The position numbers and the translations under genes were made by a program. Positions 44,371 through 57,724 of a stretch of DNA of 64,000 nucleotides are shown here, piece by piece. Source of the DNA: Tetrapyrgos nigripes. Lineage: Eukaryota > Basidiomycota > Agaricomycetes > Agaricales > Campanellaceae. Each line of letters opens with the position of its first letter. Position 1 is the stretch's first letter. The notes under the pieces are model-generated. The model worked only from the letters and a program-made list of their open reading frames with translations, did no database searches and was not told where the DNA came from. The DNA lies in the NCBI GenBank assembly GCA_013368315.1, contig JAACJM010000340.1:1-64000 (forward strand). The letters run 5' to 3'.

Positions 44371-46141
44371 ATGGCATACATCACGGATCTGCCGACAGAG
44401 CTCATCGAAAAGATCTTCAAATCCATGGTCAACGTTTCTATTGATGATGCCTGGTTTCGCATTGATGTCCCAACCAAAGCAAGTAGAAGCGATCTCTTAT
44501 CGTGCGCTCTCACCTATAGCGCTTTCTTCAGTCCTGCGATGAGGATTTTATGGAGTACTAGCGAGGTTATCCGGCTTCTTAAGCTTTTGCCAGGGTTTGA
44601 AATTGTGGATGGGTGTTATGTAAGTCCTCACTACTTATACGTGCACTGTCCCTTTTACTGGATACTAATGTATACTCAACGTTAACAGCGTATAACCGGT
44701 AATTTTAACGAGGATTCGTTAAAACGCTTCGACCTCTACTCTCCAATGGTGAAGACCCTCTCTCATCATGGAACATGGGTGAAAGACACCCATCCAGTCC
44801 ATGAATCCGTCTTCACGTCCTTGGCTCTCTCACGACCCTCTCCACTTCTACCATCATTGACCCATGTATCCTGCTGCGCAAGGACCAAGTTTGCCGCCGC
44901 CACCGGTGAGACGATGTTCATGACATCCCCTGTCTTGAAATCAGTGCTCTTTGCATTTTGCGATGGCAGAGATATCATGAGGTATCTCTCTACAGTCATC
45001 AAAGACAAAGACGCTGCGTCCGCATTGGAGTCGCTTACCATCGTGCATCCACGACCATACTCCAGATCCAGATTCGGCTTTGACTTTGACTGCATCTCGC
45101 AGCTTCCGAATCTGACAGTCCTTCATTTCGATCTCAGTCTCAGTCTCAGCACCGTCGATCGTGAGACGGGACTCGGAGCAGTGTTTCAACTCCCGACTCG
45201 TTTGAAGCAACTGCATCTACAAAGAGCCTTATATACTCCCCCCAAGGATCTCTTCGCCGTTCTAGGGCTGTATCGAGAATCCAAAACAGAGTCTTTTTCT
45301 CTTGAGAGAAGTGCACTCACTGGGGGCGATCTCAAGGCAGTCTTCAGGGTGATTTCTTCCCAATGGTCGCAGACTATGACTTCCCTCTGGCTCGATATCA
45401 AAGTACGCCCACAGCTTTCAACGAGTACGAGTAGGAGTGGAAATGATGAGAATGGGAATTTCCTGGACATCATCAGACCTCTATATTCGCTGCACAATCT
45501 TCGATTCTTCACGGGCAGCTTTTCCTCCTCCTCCTCCTTCCATACCAGTGCCAATACGCCTGCCATGAAATGTGTTCAAAATGTTTATGTCACAGACACA
45601 TTCACACTCATATCCGATATCTGTGAATGTAAAGCTTGGCGAAAGCTCATCGAATTTGAGATACGCGGTACCGGTACTTGTGGATTTGAAGACGCTCTTG
45701 CGGTGACCTCCTTGGCCGAGCATTGTCCCAGGTTGAAACGCATCTCTGTCCCTTTTGATATCGATATCCTCGCTACTCCCTCTTTCTGTTTCAATCCTAA
45801 TCAATCGTTCTCGTTGAAATCCTCTCCGAATCATCAACTCAAATCCATGACCCTAGTTGTCAAAGATGGCATCGGTATCGATATCCCTGACGCTGACGCT
45901 GACTCAGGCTCTATCGGATTCGCCAATAGTAGACCTACTAGATGGAAATCGTTGGGAACGGGCGTATCACTTGGATAATGCTTTTCCGCGTTTGGAGGAT
46001 TTTTGTATGAGAATCACAGTGGGAAAGGAAGTGCCTCGTGTCGATGAGGAAGTTATGGACGTGGTGAAAGACTCACACAAGACTCCAATGCTCTCTGACT
46101 GGATGCCCGTCCAATCAATAGAAGCTAGGTCGCCATCGTAG
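44371..46141 (+). CDS. F-box protein with leucine-rich-repeat-like C-terminus
   Basis: Three exons (44371-44619, 44689-45874, 45930-46141) encode 548 residues without a stop. Both introns have clear donors (GTAAGT; GTATCG) and acceptors (TTAACAG; CAATAG) and keep phase. The N-terminus, TDLPTELIEKIFKSM, is an F-box; the remainder has irregular Leu-rich segments (LPNLTVLHFDLSLSL, LPTRLKQLHLQRAL, LAEHCPRLKRISVPFDID) and ends near AFPRLEDFCMRI, as in mushroom F-box families. F-box proteins link substrates to Skp1-cullin ubiquitin ligases; the substrate is unknown. The second intron matters: without it the frame would end at 45976. This is the best-preserved host gene in the window. Confidence 0.88.
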
Positions 46142-46510
46142 GGTAATCTATTATCTCGTCCAGTGTGTGTGTGCTCTCTTGGATGAAGAGGACGAGGCCA
46201 TCGGAAATTCTGAACAGAACTGTTCGGAAAAAAGCCCAGCAGCTCTCGTTCCCACTTGAACAAGATACCAGCACACACTCTAAATCCAAAAATCGGTCAA
46301 GGAGTTCCTTCCAATGCGGCAGTCTGGATAGATGAAGAAAAAGAAGCGAGAGGAGCAGTAATTGCGAATTACCAGTACTGTCATACTGTAAGGTTTGTAT
46401 GTAGATATTCTCACCGAGCCCAATGCTCAAGACCTAAGCCAGAACAGGTTTTATAAATGTTCCTAGGTACAAGCACGACAGGCGGTGGTAAGAGTAGAAG
46501 ATGATTCTAA

Positions 46511-46888
46511 GTTACGAGGCCCTTTAGGCCGAGTTAACTTATGTCGACCCCTCAATTGAGTAGCAAAGGTTCTCACGGGTTCTAACTTTTACACGCCACC
46601 ACAGCGCTCCGAAGTACCCGAACTGACGCTCAATACGTCATAGCTCATTTCTCCCTTGCCGCCCACCAACCACGACGAGCTTCAAGCGTATTTACCTTCC
46701 CTCAGCAGCCGTCGCAAGTCCAACTGCCGCTCTCTGAACCACTATGGGCTCCTCCACCCAACGTTCAAGGTGTCATTACAGAAGATATTAAGCTCTATCT
46801 AATTTTTTTAGTCAATTTTACAGTATTACTTACTTATACAATGGGCCTCGTAATTTGCCATGCGAAGCAGTGGCACCTTTCCCCAGTA
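46511..46888 (+). mobile_element. Miniature element, family B, copy 5
   Basis: GTTACGAGGCCCTTTAGG at the left and GGGCCTCGTAATTTGCCATGCGAAGCAGTGGCACC at the right match the family edges, with a longer, diverged interior. No frame of note. Confidence 0.52.
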
Positions 46889-47280
46889 CTACGAGAGTGG
46901 CTTATATACTAGAAGGCGTGTGAATAGATATGTAAACTATATAGTCGTCCGTATTAGGAAGTACGCGTTACACCCTCCCCCACAAGATTCCGTCAAGGAA
47001 TATACGAAAACGTGAACTATAAGTATAGATAAGTCGATAATAGTAGATAATTTTATCAGAGTACAATACAATTGCCATTAAGCCTCTGGACCACGAGTAA
47101 TAGAAGACGTACTTAGTTGGAATCGAGGAATGAGTTGTGGCAACGTGTAGTGCGCTAAGATCGACGCCAGCATTGTCGTTGGAAAGAATCACTGGGATGA
47201 TGATAGAGGCATTTTATGGTCTCGAGGAATGGAGCATTGTGCCTTGTGAGCACGGACGATCAGAAGTCGACGGCGAAATT

Positions 47281-49188
47281 CTAATAGATCGTCCCGGTTT
47301 CAGTGCTCAGGTAGGTCATAAGCACAGCTCGTCGTAGGAACGCAATCGACCAGTAGCATGCGGAGATTGGTATCTCCAACCAATATGTATCTGCTGATTT
47401 AGCGCAGTTTCGATCGCGGCAATAACAGTGGCGTCCGAATTGTAACAGGTCATTGACCATATCCTCGGTGATGCCGCATGAGGCCAAGTGGCGAGCCACA
47501 TTGACAACAGTCCAGTGGTTAGAATCACGAGGGCTGATAGGACGGAGAAGGAATGTGGGGTTGACCTCTAATGAATGTTGGGCTAGCAATTGTCCATACA
47601 TGAGAGGCATAGCGCAAATTAACACGAACAATCGAGTAAACTTGCTTGCGTGTTTCAACACGGTAGAGGTATCAGGGGCAAGTCCAAGGATCAGTTGGAT
47701 ACCTTCTATGGACTTGATATCTACCATGCCGCTGTTGGTTACGAAGAAACCAGGGTGTTCCATGAAATTTCCGTAGATTGACAACCAATGAATACGGTCA
47801 TTGATTGGAGTGTTGATCAACGAAACAGGATCCATCTGAGGAACCTTGATAGGAGTCCACGCCTTGACGGACTCCTCGGAGTAATCCAAAATAGGACAAC
47901 GAGTCCGCTGAAGCCCATCACCAACTTGGTAAGTATCAGCAATATAGGCTTCAACGGCGTTGATTGTCTTGTGCCTAGTAATATCCTCCAATACACGACG
48001 AATGCATGCAGACTGGGCAAAATTGGTAACATGATAGTTCTCGATGATGTAACCAGTATGACTGGCACGACATATAAGAGCTTTGGCTTCACCTATGGTG
48101 GTGGGAATAGAGCGCGTCCAGAAATGGCCATGACGGAATGATAAAGCTTCAATGGGCACCAAAGCTTCTTGTCCAGTATAATGAGAACTGGGCCGGGCCT
48201 TGAGAAGATCACCATTAGAAGTGTCCCAACGAAACCCAAACGCCGCACCCGTATCAATACAAGCATGAAGATTACGACCATACACAAAGCGTTCAACGGC
48301 CAAATTGATCGGAGATGGGTCCATCATGCCAAGATCGAGGTTGACAAATGGAACTTCAGATTCAACGATCTTGGTAATAGTTAGAGCTGGAGCTGAGCTA
48401 GCAGCTGCGGGAGAAGTCGTCAGAGTGGGATCGAAAGTGGATTTAGGCTTCGACATATTGGGCTTCTGACCACAATGGTCAGGATAAGGATGAGCAGAGT
48501 CTCGAGCTTTCTGCTTATCCTTTCGGGTTGTGGACTCAGCAGCGACATTAGACGTATTTTTCTTGTTACGACATTGCTGCTGGAAGAATTGGTTCGTAGC
48601 TCACATGTGGAGAACTGATACCGCTTTGTTGTATGATGAATCATTCGTAGTTGCTGCAATCAACTTGTGTTCCAAGTAGCTCTCGCAGCTCGATCCATCA
48701 GAATGGATGTGAATTTTGGAAAATAAGGTAGGGTGTACTACCCATCTATCACCAAGCGTAGGCTCAGTGTTTTCAACAGCGCTACGTGCTGAAGATGTAG
48801 GATTCTCGACCACAGGTTCAGTGGAAGGCATATTATTTGGAATAGAAGCCAGTACAGGTACAGATTGATCTATGTTGTCATATGAATTTACCGGCATTTG
48901 AGACAGATGAATGTGGTATGGATGGGGATTATAAGGAGTCGGAAAGAATGGATTGCCGTTATAAGGCTGCGAAAAAACACCATGAGGTCCCTCCCCTTCA
49001 GAAAAGCGTCATAACGCTAATCAGAATAAATTCACCCATACATAAAATTACACACTGTAGTTGGGTCCATACATCGCATACCCCGGAAAGGGCATTGGTG
49101 TATGTAGTAACATGCCATACATAGCACGGTTCTGGGTGCCGTTGACATCCACCATCATCACATCGTTATCCTGGTGCAGTTTGGACAT
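47281..49188 (-). pseudogene. Unknown two-exon gene with a DTGA motif and one premature stop
   Basis: Exon 1 is 49188-49054 (MSKLHQDNDVMMVDVNG...) and exon 2 is 48990-47281, joined in phase; the product is about 614 residues. The N-terminal third is Pro/Tyr/Asn-rich (PYNGNPFFPTPYNPHPYHI). The frame is cut once by TGA at 48601-48603 (LHM-stop-ATNQFFQQQC) and is otherwise open to 47281. Around 48250 it has NLHACIDTGAAFGF, which resembles the DTGA active-site motif of retropepsin-like proteases, but the flap and second motif are not evident. It lies 285 bp from the copia LTR at 49474. It may be a transposon-derived or host orphan gene; function unknown. Confidence 0.6.
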
Positions 49189-49473
49189 AGTAGACGTGGA
49201 GATATAGATGATGGGAGGTAATAAACTGAGATATGTCCCTTTTATTTTCCTCTTAGTTTTTATACAGCAACGGAAAGATTTCTGCGGCTGCTGATAACCT
49301 GAAGGGTTATTACTCTAGCGATTTCATTTAGATTTAGGCAGATCTTCCCAATGACCAATGCCATGGAGTGTAAAATATTCATCGAGAGCTTTCAGATCTT
49401 TCACTATTTTATAAGTCTCTCAAGTGACATCTCCTAATGCCCAGTGAACCTCGAATTTAATCGAGTTCTTGGC

Positions 49474-49870
49474 TGTTGAAATATATACCTTCCATGTATA
49501 GTAACTATAATTCTATATGGAGTTATTATGAAACTTCTATGTAGTTATAAGTATGGCTAGTCCTCCAGGACATTCTCCAGACATTACTCTTATCTCTTAC
49601 TATGTAGTGATATCTCTGTAGATAGCAATATGACCAATGGCAATATCCTCTTAGTCTATAAGTATGTCCATGGATGATGTAGATCTTAGTAATTACATGC
49701 TTTTTATGTAGTATAAAAGCTCTCTGTAAAGTCGTAGTTACTACAGAACTATATCCAGTTCTATTTGCTCTACAAGCAATTCAAATCTAAGCTCTACTAG
49801 CTTTCTCCTCAGCACTCTACTTGGTGAGCTCTATTGACTGGTCACCCTACGCTAAATAGTTGCTGCTTCA
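49474..49870 (+). mobile_element. Copia-type 5' LTR
   Basis: It starts TGTTGAAATATA, as copia LTRs often do, and ends GCTTCA. It is followed within 3 bp by GGTTATGGGCCCCGAGGG, which fits the initiator-Met-type primer site plus the N-terminal leader of fungal copia elements. TATAAAAG at 49717-49724 may be the promoter. No matching 3' LTR was found. Confidence 0.6.
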
Positions 49871-51816
49871 TTAGGTTATGGGCCCCGAGGGCCATCGACG
49901 TTTGGTCTTGTCCATACAACTACTGTTGTCAAGATGGATCGCGTTGTCAAGGTCAATGGCGAGCTCATCACCAAGTAAGCTGTCAGACTCAATGTTGTGC
50001 AGTTGGTGGATCGATGTTTCACTTTATCTCCTTCATCTATATTGCCCGGTAAAATATATAACCAGGGTTCAGTTTAGAGTCACATTAGGCACTCTTTGCT
50101 GGTTTAGTTATAGATCTAGATAAGTCACTTTATACCTGTAACAGTTATTTGTGGAACCCTTATGGATCTACAGATAGTTGTATGCAGAGTGACTGGCACG
50201 CTTTGCAGCCTCCACTTTAGTGTGGGACTGTTTTTTCAAGTCATTTGGATGAGCCAGGGCATTTATAAAACTCACCAATCTAGATCTATAGAAAAACAGT
50301 AGTTAGATAGTGTTCCCCTATATGCTTTAAGGCATCTCTACATCCATTAGGAAGTACTGTGCCACTACAGTCAATATTGTGACTTCTAGAGTAATCATGT
50401 ACTCTCTGTCAAGAGTATGGTCTCTGACAGTGTGAAATTGATTGAGAAGCACTGATGAAGGAGTTAATATAGGATTCCATTATGCGCACATACCAACGAA
50501 CAGTTTTCTACTGGCATATAGTTGATTAATGCAAATGTATTATGTACATTCCTTGTCTGGGGTGTTTGCTCAGAAAGGAGGAGGAATTATTGTGATCATC
50601 CTATACACTGTGGTTGTATTAGACCCTTTGATGTTCCTTGGTACTTTAATGATCAATGGACTCAATATCAAATTTTGGTTAAAAAACACGATTGGAAACT
50701 AGTTGAAACTTACAAGCTTCAAAGCTCTTGGGATGACAAAGATGAACAGGCTATCAGTTATATTTCCTCCTTTCTTCCAAACGATGTGGGTATGGAGATG
50801 AGAGAGTTCACTCAAGAAGAACAAGATGAGGACTGTTGTGCCAAAGCAAAAGGAGATTATACTTCAAATATGCTTTGGAATAAGATAGATGAGAAGTGTA
50901 GCTCTCTTGGCCCGATGTCTTGGTTCTTAGACTTTAAAGAATTCATGTCTTGGACGCTTGATGAGAAGAAAGATCCTGCAAACCAGATTGCAACTCTGGG
51001 AGCGGTTCTCACATGTCTGAAAGTCTATGGATTTACAGTTGATGACAAGTTTAGAGCTCTTTTCCTAGTGGATTGTATTCCACAATCCTGGGGAAACTAT
51101 GCCCAATTTACACTTGCCACAATTGAACCAAAGAACCTGACTATGGCACATGTGGAAGGACTTATTCTTGTTGAATATAAATGACAGACTGGTGCATTAC
51201 TGGAGACAGATGAAAGTTTGATTCTGCACCCAATTGGAACACCCAGAAGACTGGATCTTCTAAACAGAAGAACCAAAACAAGGGTAAGGGTAAACAACCC
51301 AAACCTAAGGAACCTTCTAATAATGTTACAACGAGTGATGCAAATCAAGGGAGAGATAAGAAGAAGAAAACTTGTCGCAGTAAGAAGAAGGGTTCCAAAA
51401 AAGGTGCTGCTAATTTAGCTAATCCAGAAGTCAAAGCTGATTCAGATTCTGGTGATGATGCTCCTTTAATGGTGACTGCTTTTATGGCAAATCCCTTTAT
51501 GAATGCTACATTAGATCCAATTAAAATCAGTGACACTGATTATCTACCGGAGACATGTGAGCAGTCTATTTATGAACTTCTTCCTTATCATCATTTTCTG
51601 ATTGTTCGATCAGATCTCTTTGTTGACGAGAACAATGATTCTTCTTGGAAGGAAAGAGTAAAGCAGAACTTAGCTAAATGGGTCAGACCACAAATGATTT
51701 CAGGTTACTTCATTCTTACTCATTATGAGAGACTCATGATCAATGAACTCGCACAGGAGACAGTTGATTTTCAAAGTTTTCTCAGAGTAGAAGCTCGTCA
51801 TCATATGACCCGTTAA
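49871..51816 (+). pseudogene. Ty1/copia gag remnant
   Basis: After the primer site the leader has ATG GAT CGC GTT GTC AAG. The main gag segment follows at 50640-51181, with PANQIATLGAVLTCLKVYGF and DDKFRALFLVDCIPQSW, both typical of copia gag. After TGA 51182-51184 the frame shifts to a Lys/Asn/Gln-rich stretch and continues to 51816 with VTAFMANPFMNATLD. Protease, integrase and reverse transcriptase are absent. It is a truncated dead copy with at least one stop and one frameshift. Confidence 0.65.
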
Positions 51817-51829
51817 TAGGTGTCCTTTG

Positions 51830-53780
51830 CGTAAGTGTAGAGCAAACACAAACTTAAAGACTTTTATACAAATTGTAAAGTGCGAGTGTTCCGAGTAGTC
51901 AGAATACTCAACAGTTCACTTGTACTACAAGAACTTTTGGGGTTTTTGGTAAGGTTTTGCACAAGTGCACACAAGTTAAACACACACAAAGACTATAACA
52001 AGTCCACAAAGGTATAAACCAACAGTTTCAATTTCACAATTTGTAGGCCCAAATGCCTTATAACCAATTTCACAAGTCCGAGGACACACACAAAAGGTAA
52101 CACACAAAACCAACAAATTTGATTCAACACTATTGATTCCAACACACTATGTTTATACTCAATGCGAGTGAGGTAGATTTGGTAGAAGCATAGTCTGTGT
52201 TTTGCAGTCTCTACAGCTAGCGCTAGTGAGATGACCGATACTCTACAGTACATGGCTTGAGTAACTATGAGAAATACCTAGTCCTTTTATACTACTCACA
52301 GCTACTACTATACAGCTCTACATTTCTTTTTAATGTCCACTAAAAGGTACCTAAGAAAAACAGAAATATTAGTCTAATTGCCAGTCCATGTTTGTCCGTA
52401 CTACTAGATTAAGTAGGTACTTTCTAATTAGGGTATCTATGAAATGTAGAATATCATCTAAAACTAATAGGGCTTTCTATGTTCCCTTCGTTTCATCCTC
52501 TTGACTAAGAGTACCTTCCTGGAACTGGCAGCTGTAGTCATTCTGACTCACATAGCTCCACCATCCATGCTGGGCTCCACTTACCGCCAATCAGTTGTTA
52601 TAGGTTTGCGTAGTCCTTGCTTATTCCTCCTCTTATGTTTTTCTGGTGCTACTTTAGGCTTGGTGTTTATAGACCTTGTTGCTAGTATACTGCCAGTTAG
52701 TTCTTATAGATAAGTCCTGCTCTCTATAAGGTTCTACATATCTTTTGTAGTTGCACTTGTACCAATGAGAACGCCTCAGTCATCAAGCACACATCTTGCC
52801 AATCTTACTGCTGCATTCAGAAATAGCTTTACCCTTTTGGGGCTCTCTCATTATGACTCCTTCCTTAGTTCGCGTACTGGCAGTAATGAACTATGGGCTT
52901 TATTCCTTCACCACTAGTTCATCCCTTTAGTGCATTGTGAAAGCTGAGCTTTCTAGGAACTTGTACATATATACTTTGTCCTACTTTTCTATCCTTACTG
53001 CCTTTCAAAAGACTATTCCTTCTATTTTGCTTGTTATACCGCTAGTTCGGACATAGTCGGTTACTAGGGCTTTCCTCCGATTTCTCTGATTATGGTGCCA
53101 TTTCTAAAGCAGTGATTGTTTAGTGCTAGAGTCTGGGTCATATAGCCTACGTGTTCCTTGCCCATGAATAGGGGCTTCACTTTCCCTTGAATTGCACTGG
53201 TGGTACTAAGCGCGTTATAGTAGGAATGGTTACAAAGTCCTTATAGAACTTTGTATAGTATATGGTGGATCTGCTACTATAACTGAAGCACCATACACAT
53301 CAACCATAGTACTTAGAATAAGCACATACACTTATTCCACTAACACTTTAACTAGCAGTTCAGGACTCACTCTAGTTCTTTTATATACCAATTGAAGTGG
53401 TGAATCAGCTTTCTAACCGCCAATTAGCATTTCTTATACGTGAATTTTGTATGGCGTATCATCTCCCCCAACTAAAGATCTTGACTGTCCTCAGTCAATA
53501 GCTTTTATTGGTAATCCCACCAAATGTGTATGTCTTTGACACTTCTTATTTAGGCAGGTTCCCACAGTCCAGATAACTCCGACCATCCTTATGTCATTGT
53601 AGCTTCCAAATCTGGGAGTGCCAGAGTCTGGTGCGATGTCTGATTTCCACTGACTTCTTTCATCAACCCTTTTTAAGGCATACCCATTCTTCGTTGCTTG
53701 ATATTCTGGGAAAGAAGCACTCTCTGGGAGAACCTGTTTGAGTCACTGCTATTCTCGACAGGGTCTAACGTCGTAAACCA
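51830..53780. other. Unassigned non-coding stretch with repeated ACTGCCAGT-like words
   Basis: No coherent gene is visible. The words ACTGGCAG/CTGCCAGT and CACTAGT recur here (about 52520, 52690, 52875) and keep recurring in the gene to the right. It may be the long leader or LTR of a decayed retroelement, but no LTR ends could be fixed. Confidence 0.35.
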
Positions 53781-53799
53781 CCAAACTTGTCCATCTTCT

Positions 53800-56700
53800 T
53801 CCCATGTTTTCGCTTTAAGCACCATTCACACGCCATCCTAATATGGTCTTCAGGGTCAGCGCCAGTTAGATCTGGTGTGAGCCACTCCGTCTTGCAAGAC
53901 TTCTTGGAATGGAGAGAACGACATAAAGATGACTGCCAAAAATGTCTAAGTCCATATTTCCTGTCATTTTTCCCCCACTTTGCTCACTGTGCCCTCTACT
54001 GAGCTCACTGTTGCCAACAACAAGTCCTTGTTGTTGAAGAAGACCTGCGCACCCCACCAGAAGTCGTTGACAGACGCTTCTCACAGTGGTTGCATGCTCA
54101 ATCCTCTCAGTCAGGAATTCTACGTGTGACTCGAAGTCCTTCGTGCGTTGTATGAGTGAGCATACCATGTTCTTCGCACTCTCAAAAAGGGTGATCCCAA
54201 GGGTGAGCTTGCTGCTGCCACTGATGAGCAACTCTCTTTTATCATGAGTTCTCTGTCTTTCTTTTCCCTCTTTACTTTGGCGGCGTTGTTCATCTACTTG
54301 CGATGATCAGCATGACCTTGATTACTCCATCCTCCACAATGGGTCAGTTTTTCCTGATTGGGTTCACTGTGTACAGGACATGGCGCTAGACTTGCTCATC
54401 ATGGTCTTTCCCACTCAACGTTCCACCAAAGCCAGAGCCACCAATACAGTTCATGACCTGTCTTGGCTGACTGTGTCTAGTCACAAAGCTGTGGCTGAGT
54501 TGGGCAATCCTTGGGATCCCAAGAAAGCCTTGCCAGTTCAGACCAACCTTGTGAGTCTTCTTAATCCTTCTCTTTACTATCCTTTTTGTGCAATTTTACA
54601 CCTTTTATTTAGATGGATATGCCTATGTATGCTAGTGAGGAGGCTCCTGCTAGTACACCCACCAGTCTGAGTACTTCAAGTGCTCAACTGCCAGTTCCAG
54701 TGCACCTACTGTAGTCCTGCCAGTGGCTGACACTCCAGTACCAGTAAGTCCATCTATTTTTTTTTCACTAATTCTTGCACTTACCGTCTGCTAGTGTTGC
54801 AAAAAGGTTGTCAAGCAAGTTGAAGTGGTGCTCGCCAAATGTCCTTCCCACAAAAACAAGACTGTCTTGGTAAGTTCTTTTGTTCTGCCTTCTTGTTTCT
54901 TATCTTGTTGACCACTAATTTTCCCTTTGGGATTTATAGGACACTGTCCCTTCAACTCCTGCTCGTCCACAAAAACGAGTTCATTTTACAAGTCTGTCTA
55001 CACTGCCTGTGTCACCAGTACGTCCAGAACTGGCTTCGCCTGAAGTTATTTGGGCAAGACGAGAGATGTTTCCTCCTGTACAACCTGTACAAGTGCTGGA
55101 TCATCTTTTTATTACTAGCGACGATAATCAACTGTCCTGGGTGGGTGATCATTCTCCTTCTAGAGGGTCTCATACCCCTATGACATTGCCAGTGAGGGGC
55201 AGGACTTCCGCTCCCTTGGTTACTTGGGAAGACTTGGATGGTCTCCTTGCAAGTCTTCCTTTTTATCATTTCTTCTTTGTTCTTTTCACTTATTCTTTCT
55301 TTTTATGGGTCATGTCTTCACGTTCCGCTAGTCCAGTAGGGAATAGTGACTTCATGGCTTCACCGCCAGTCCCCATTATAGCTAGGTGTCATACTTCTCC
55401 CACCAGGGCTGAAGTTTTGTGCAATGTGGAGATTGTTCTGGCTGCTGGTGATACTGTAAGCCTCATTTTTGGTTTCCTCTCTCTTTGTTCTTTTCAAATG
55501 CTTAGCTGTGAGGGATCTTGCCTACTTTTCATAGGTATCTCAACACATCTTGGATTGGTTGGAGGAGCACCCTGAGGAGTCTAGCTCTGGGTCTTCAACA
55601 CCAGTTCCACTGTCTCCTCCTGCCAGTGTGGCTCCTAGAGGCTGAGACCCCACTCCTCGAGTAAGTTTTTCTTACTTCTACTTTTTGTCTACTGGCAGTT
55701 TTCTAACTGCCTGTTTCTTTCATTTTTCAGCCACTCTTGGGACGTCATTCAGGCTTCAATTCCTTCATATGTCATGCCACTAGTGCTCCTGATGAGGACT
55801 TGGAGCCGATTGAGAGGCATAGCGCTTCACTGCCAATGACTCTCTGAATCCGTTGTCGTCGTCTTTGTAGGCTTCCTAGGCGCCAATCGCCAACTCCAGA
55901 ACCTGAAGCTTCACCATGTCCAGGACCTTCAAGATCTAGGGCCTTTCCATTTGTTCCATCTTCTCCACATCATCTTCGTATTCCTCGCACTAGTCCTGAT
56001 GAACTGGTTGGCAATTTCCCTTTATGCTGCCAGAACATCACCCTAAGATTGTTACCACTGGATTTCAAATACAACTGTCCAGAGTCTTTTCTGGACTTGG
56101 AAGCCATTGAGGACAATGAAGATCCTGACCTAGTGGTACCAGGGGACATGGATATGGATGCATTCTATGGTTTGGAGGCTCCTGAGGTGGACTGGGACTC
56201 TCTTGTAGAGTCCATGGCAAATTGGGACACTTGTCTCAATGGGATGACTCTGTGCCTACTGCCAGAGTTGAAGCTCTTGAACTGCCAGTTACGAGGCCCT
56301 TTAGGGTCTCGTTCTTATAACCTGACGTTTCTGCGTGTGGCTATGCTCGATAACTCCACCGGTCCCCGGTGCCATTTGATCACCGTAACCGGTCATCAGC
56401 CGTTGCCGCAAAGACGCGTGATCTGCAACGCTCATCATCTTTCACCCTTACTCATTGCTGCTCACCATCCATGAACTGATTACTTGGGCCTCGTTACTGC
56501 CACGCGAAGCGGTGGCCCACAGCTCCTTCATAGCAGGTCCTGCTTCAGCTTCCTCAGAGGCGGTTGAAACTGCAGCACCAGTCAATCCTGCTCCACATAC
56601 TCGTCTATCGCCAGAGGAGGTCTATTGTAGGGAGATGGAGCGCCAACGCCTTCATCCTGTAACTATCCACATCAACTCTCCTCCTGAAGACTTTAGCTGC

Positions 56701-57108
56701 TTGGATGTCCCCTACAAATCCTTCGTCTTGGCCAGGAGATGGCCTTCCATTTTTCCTCAATATGTTCGTCCACCCTCTTCAACCTTCAACAAACTGCCAA
56801 CTAACAGTTCTCTTTCTTATACCAGTATTACAACTAGGGCTTTATTCAAGAGATATGGTCTTGGTCCGGCACCACCAATCTGTTGTTGCCAGTATCCTGT
56901 GCAACTTGCAGATGACAGCCAGGATACTTGGGATGATAAGAGAGGTACCCACTGGCCAACTCATCCTTCTGATCCCACTGGCTACGGTAGATGTAGATAT
57001 CTTGGACCCTTTCCTTTCTCTTTTGCTCCTTCTTTATTTAAAGCTACTTGTAGATCCATACAACGTGCATTTGGTAGCAAACGTAGCTGTCGTAGTCATA
57101 AAAAGTAG
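53800..57108 (+). pseudogene. Pro/Ser-rich multi-exon gene, function unknown
   Basis: Exon-like blocks separated by short introns with Py-rich 3' ends include EDLRTPPEVVDRRFSQWL (about 54035), VVKQVEVVLAKCPSHKNK (about 54810) and ARPQKRVHFTSLSTLPVSPV (about 54960). Further blocks are VSQHILDWLEEHPEES (about 55540) and FKYNCPESFLDLEAIEDNED (about 56065). The last block ends in a basic tail (FGSKRSCRSHKK, stop 57106-57108). TGA at 55643-55645 and 55845-55847 lie where the surrounding Arg-rich frame suggests CGA. A family B miniature element (56289-56531) interrupts it. No domain is recognised; it may be a host gene or a retroelement protein. Confidence 0.5.
56289..56531 (+). mobile_element. Miniature element, family B, copy 6
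   Basis: TTACGAGGCCCTTTAGGG at the left and GGGCCTCGTTACTGCCACGC...GTGGCCCAC at the right are both well conserved. It sits between LLPELKLLNCQ and GPASASSEAVE of the Pro/Ser-rich gene. Target duplication is not clear. Confidence 0.68.
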
Positions 57109-57481
57109 ACTTGTACATATGTACTTTTCCTTCCACTAGTTCTTATAGCAGTAGAATACTCATGTCTTTGAATATACCCTACTTTCTTGGTATGCGTTCT
57201 GGTGCTAGATTCTTAAGAAGACTTAAAAGACTTTGTACAACACCTTTGAAAGCCATGTCTGTTTGTCAACCACCAGGAGCCATTGGTACATACTTTTGCT
57301 CCACTGAGTGTCCATCTTTCAACTGCCAATTCGAAGTTTAGCTTCAAATTCGGAGCTACGTGGTTTCTGCTTTCTGATTTGAGACTGCTAGTTTCTTCTA
57401 CTTGTTTATGACGTAATGAAATTCCTAGTTTCTAGGGTACGCACCTCCTCCCCACTTTATTTAGAGGTTCAAGACTATAGA

Positions 57482-57709
57482 CTACACAAAACCATTTGCC
57501 TCAATAGCTTCCATTGCTGCAATCTTCTCCTTTATAAGCTCACAGATCTCCTTGTACTTTCCTGGCAGTATAGGATAATTCTTTTCCACCCAAGGAATGT
57601 GTGGGGTCACTGCTAGTTTAATCAGTGGGAAGAATTCAACTTTAAAGTTCCCAGCCTCTTCCATTTTCCATGTGAAGCCAGGTTCTTGCAACTTCATTAG
57701 TACATGCAT
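57482..57709 (-). pseudogene. Gypsy pol fragment just upstream of reverse transcriptase, inverted
   Basis: On the minus strand the frame reads GFTWKMEEAGNFKVEFFP then HIPWVEKNYPILPGKYKEI and ELIKEKIAA. This is the segment that precedes the reverse transcriptase in chromodomain gypsy elements. It ends abruptly at both sides and faces opposite to the pol fragment that follows 15 bp away. Confidence 0.7.
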
Positions 57710-57724
57710 CAGTTTCCTTTCCTC

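Noticed and set aside
53866..54231. 121-codon minus-strand frame
   Set aside because: It overlaps exon-like plus-strand coding of the Pro/Ser-rich gene and shows no domain.
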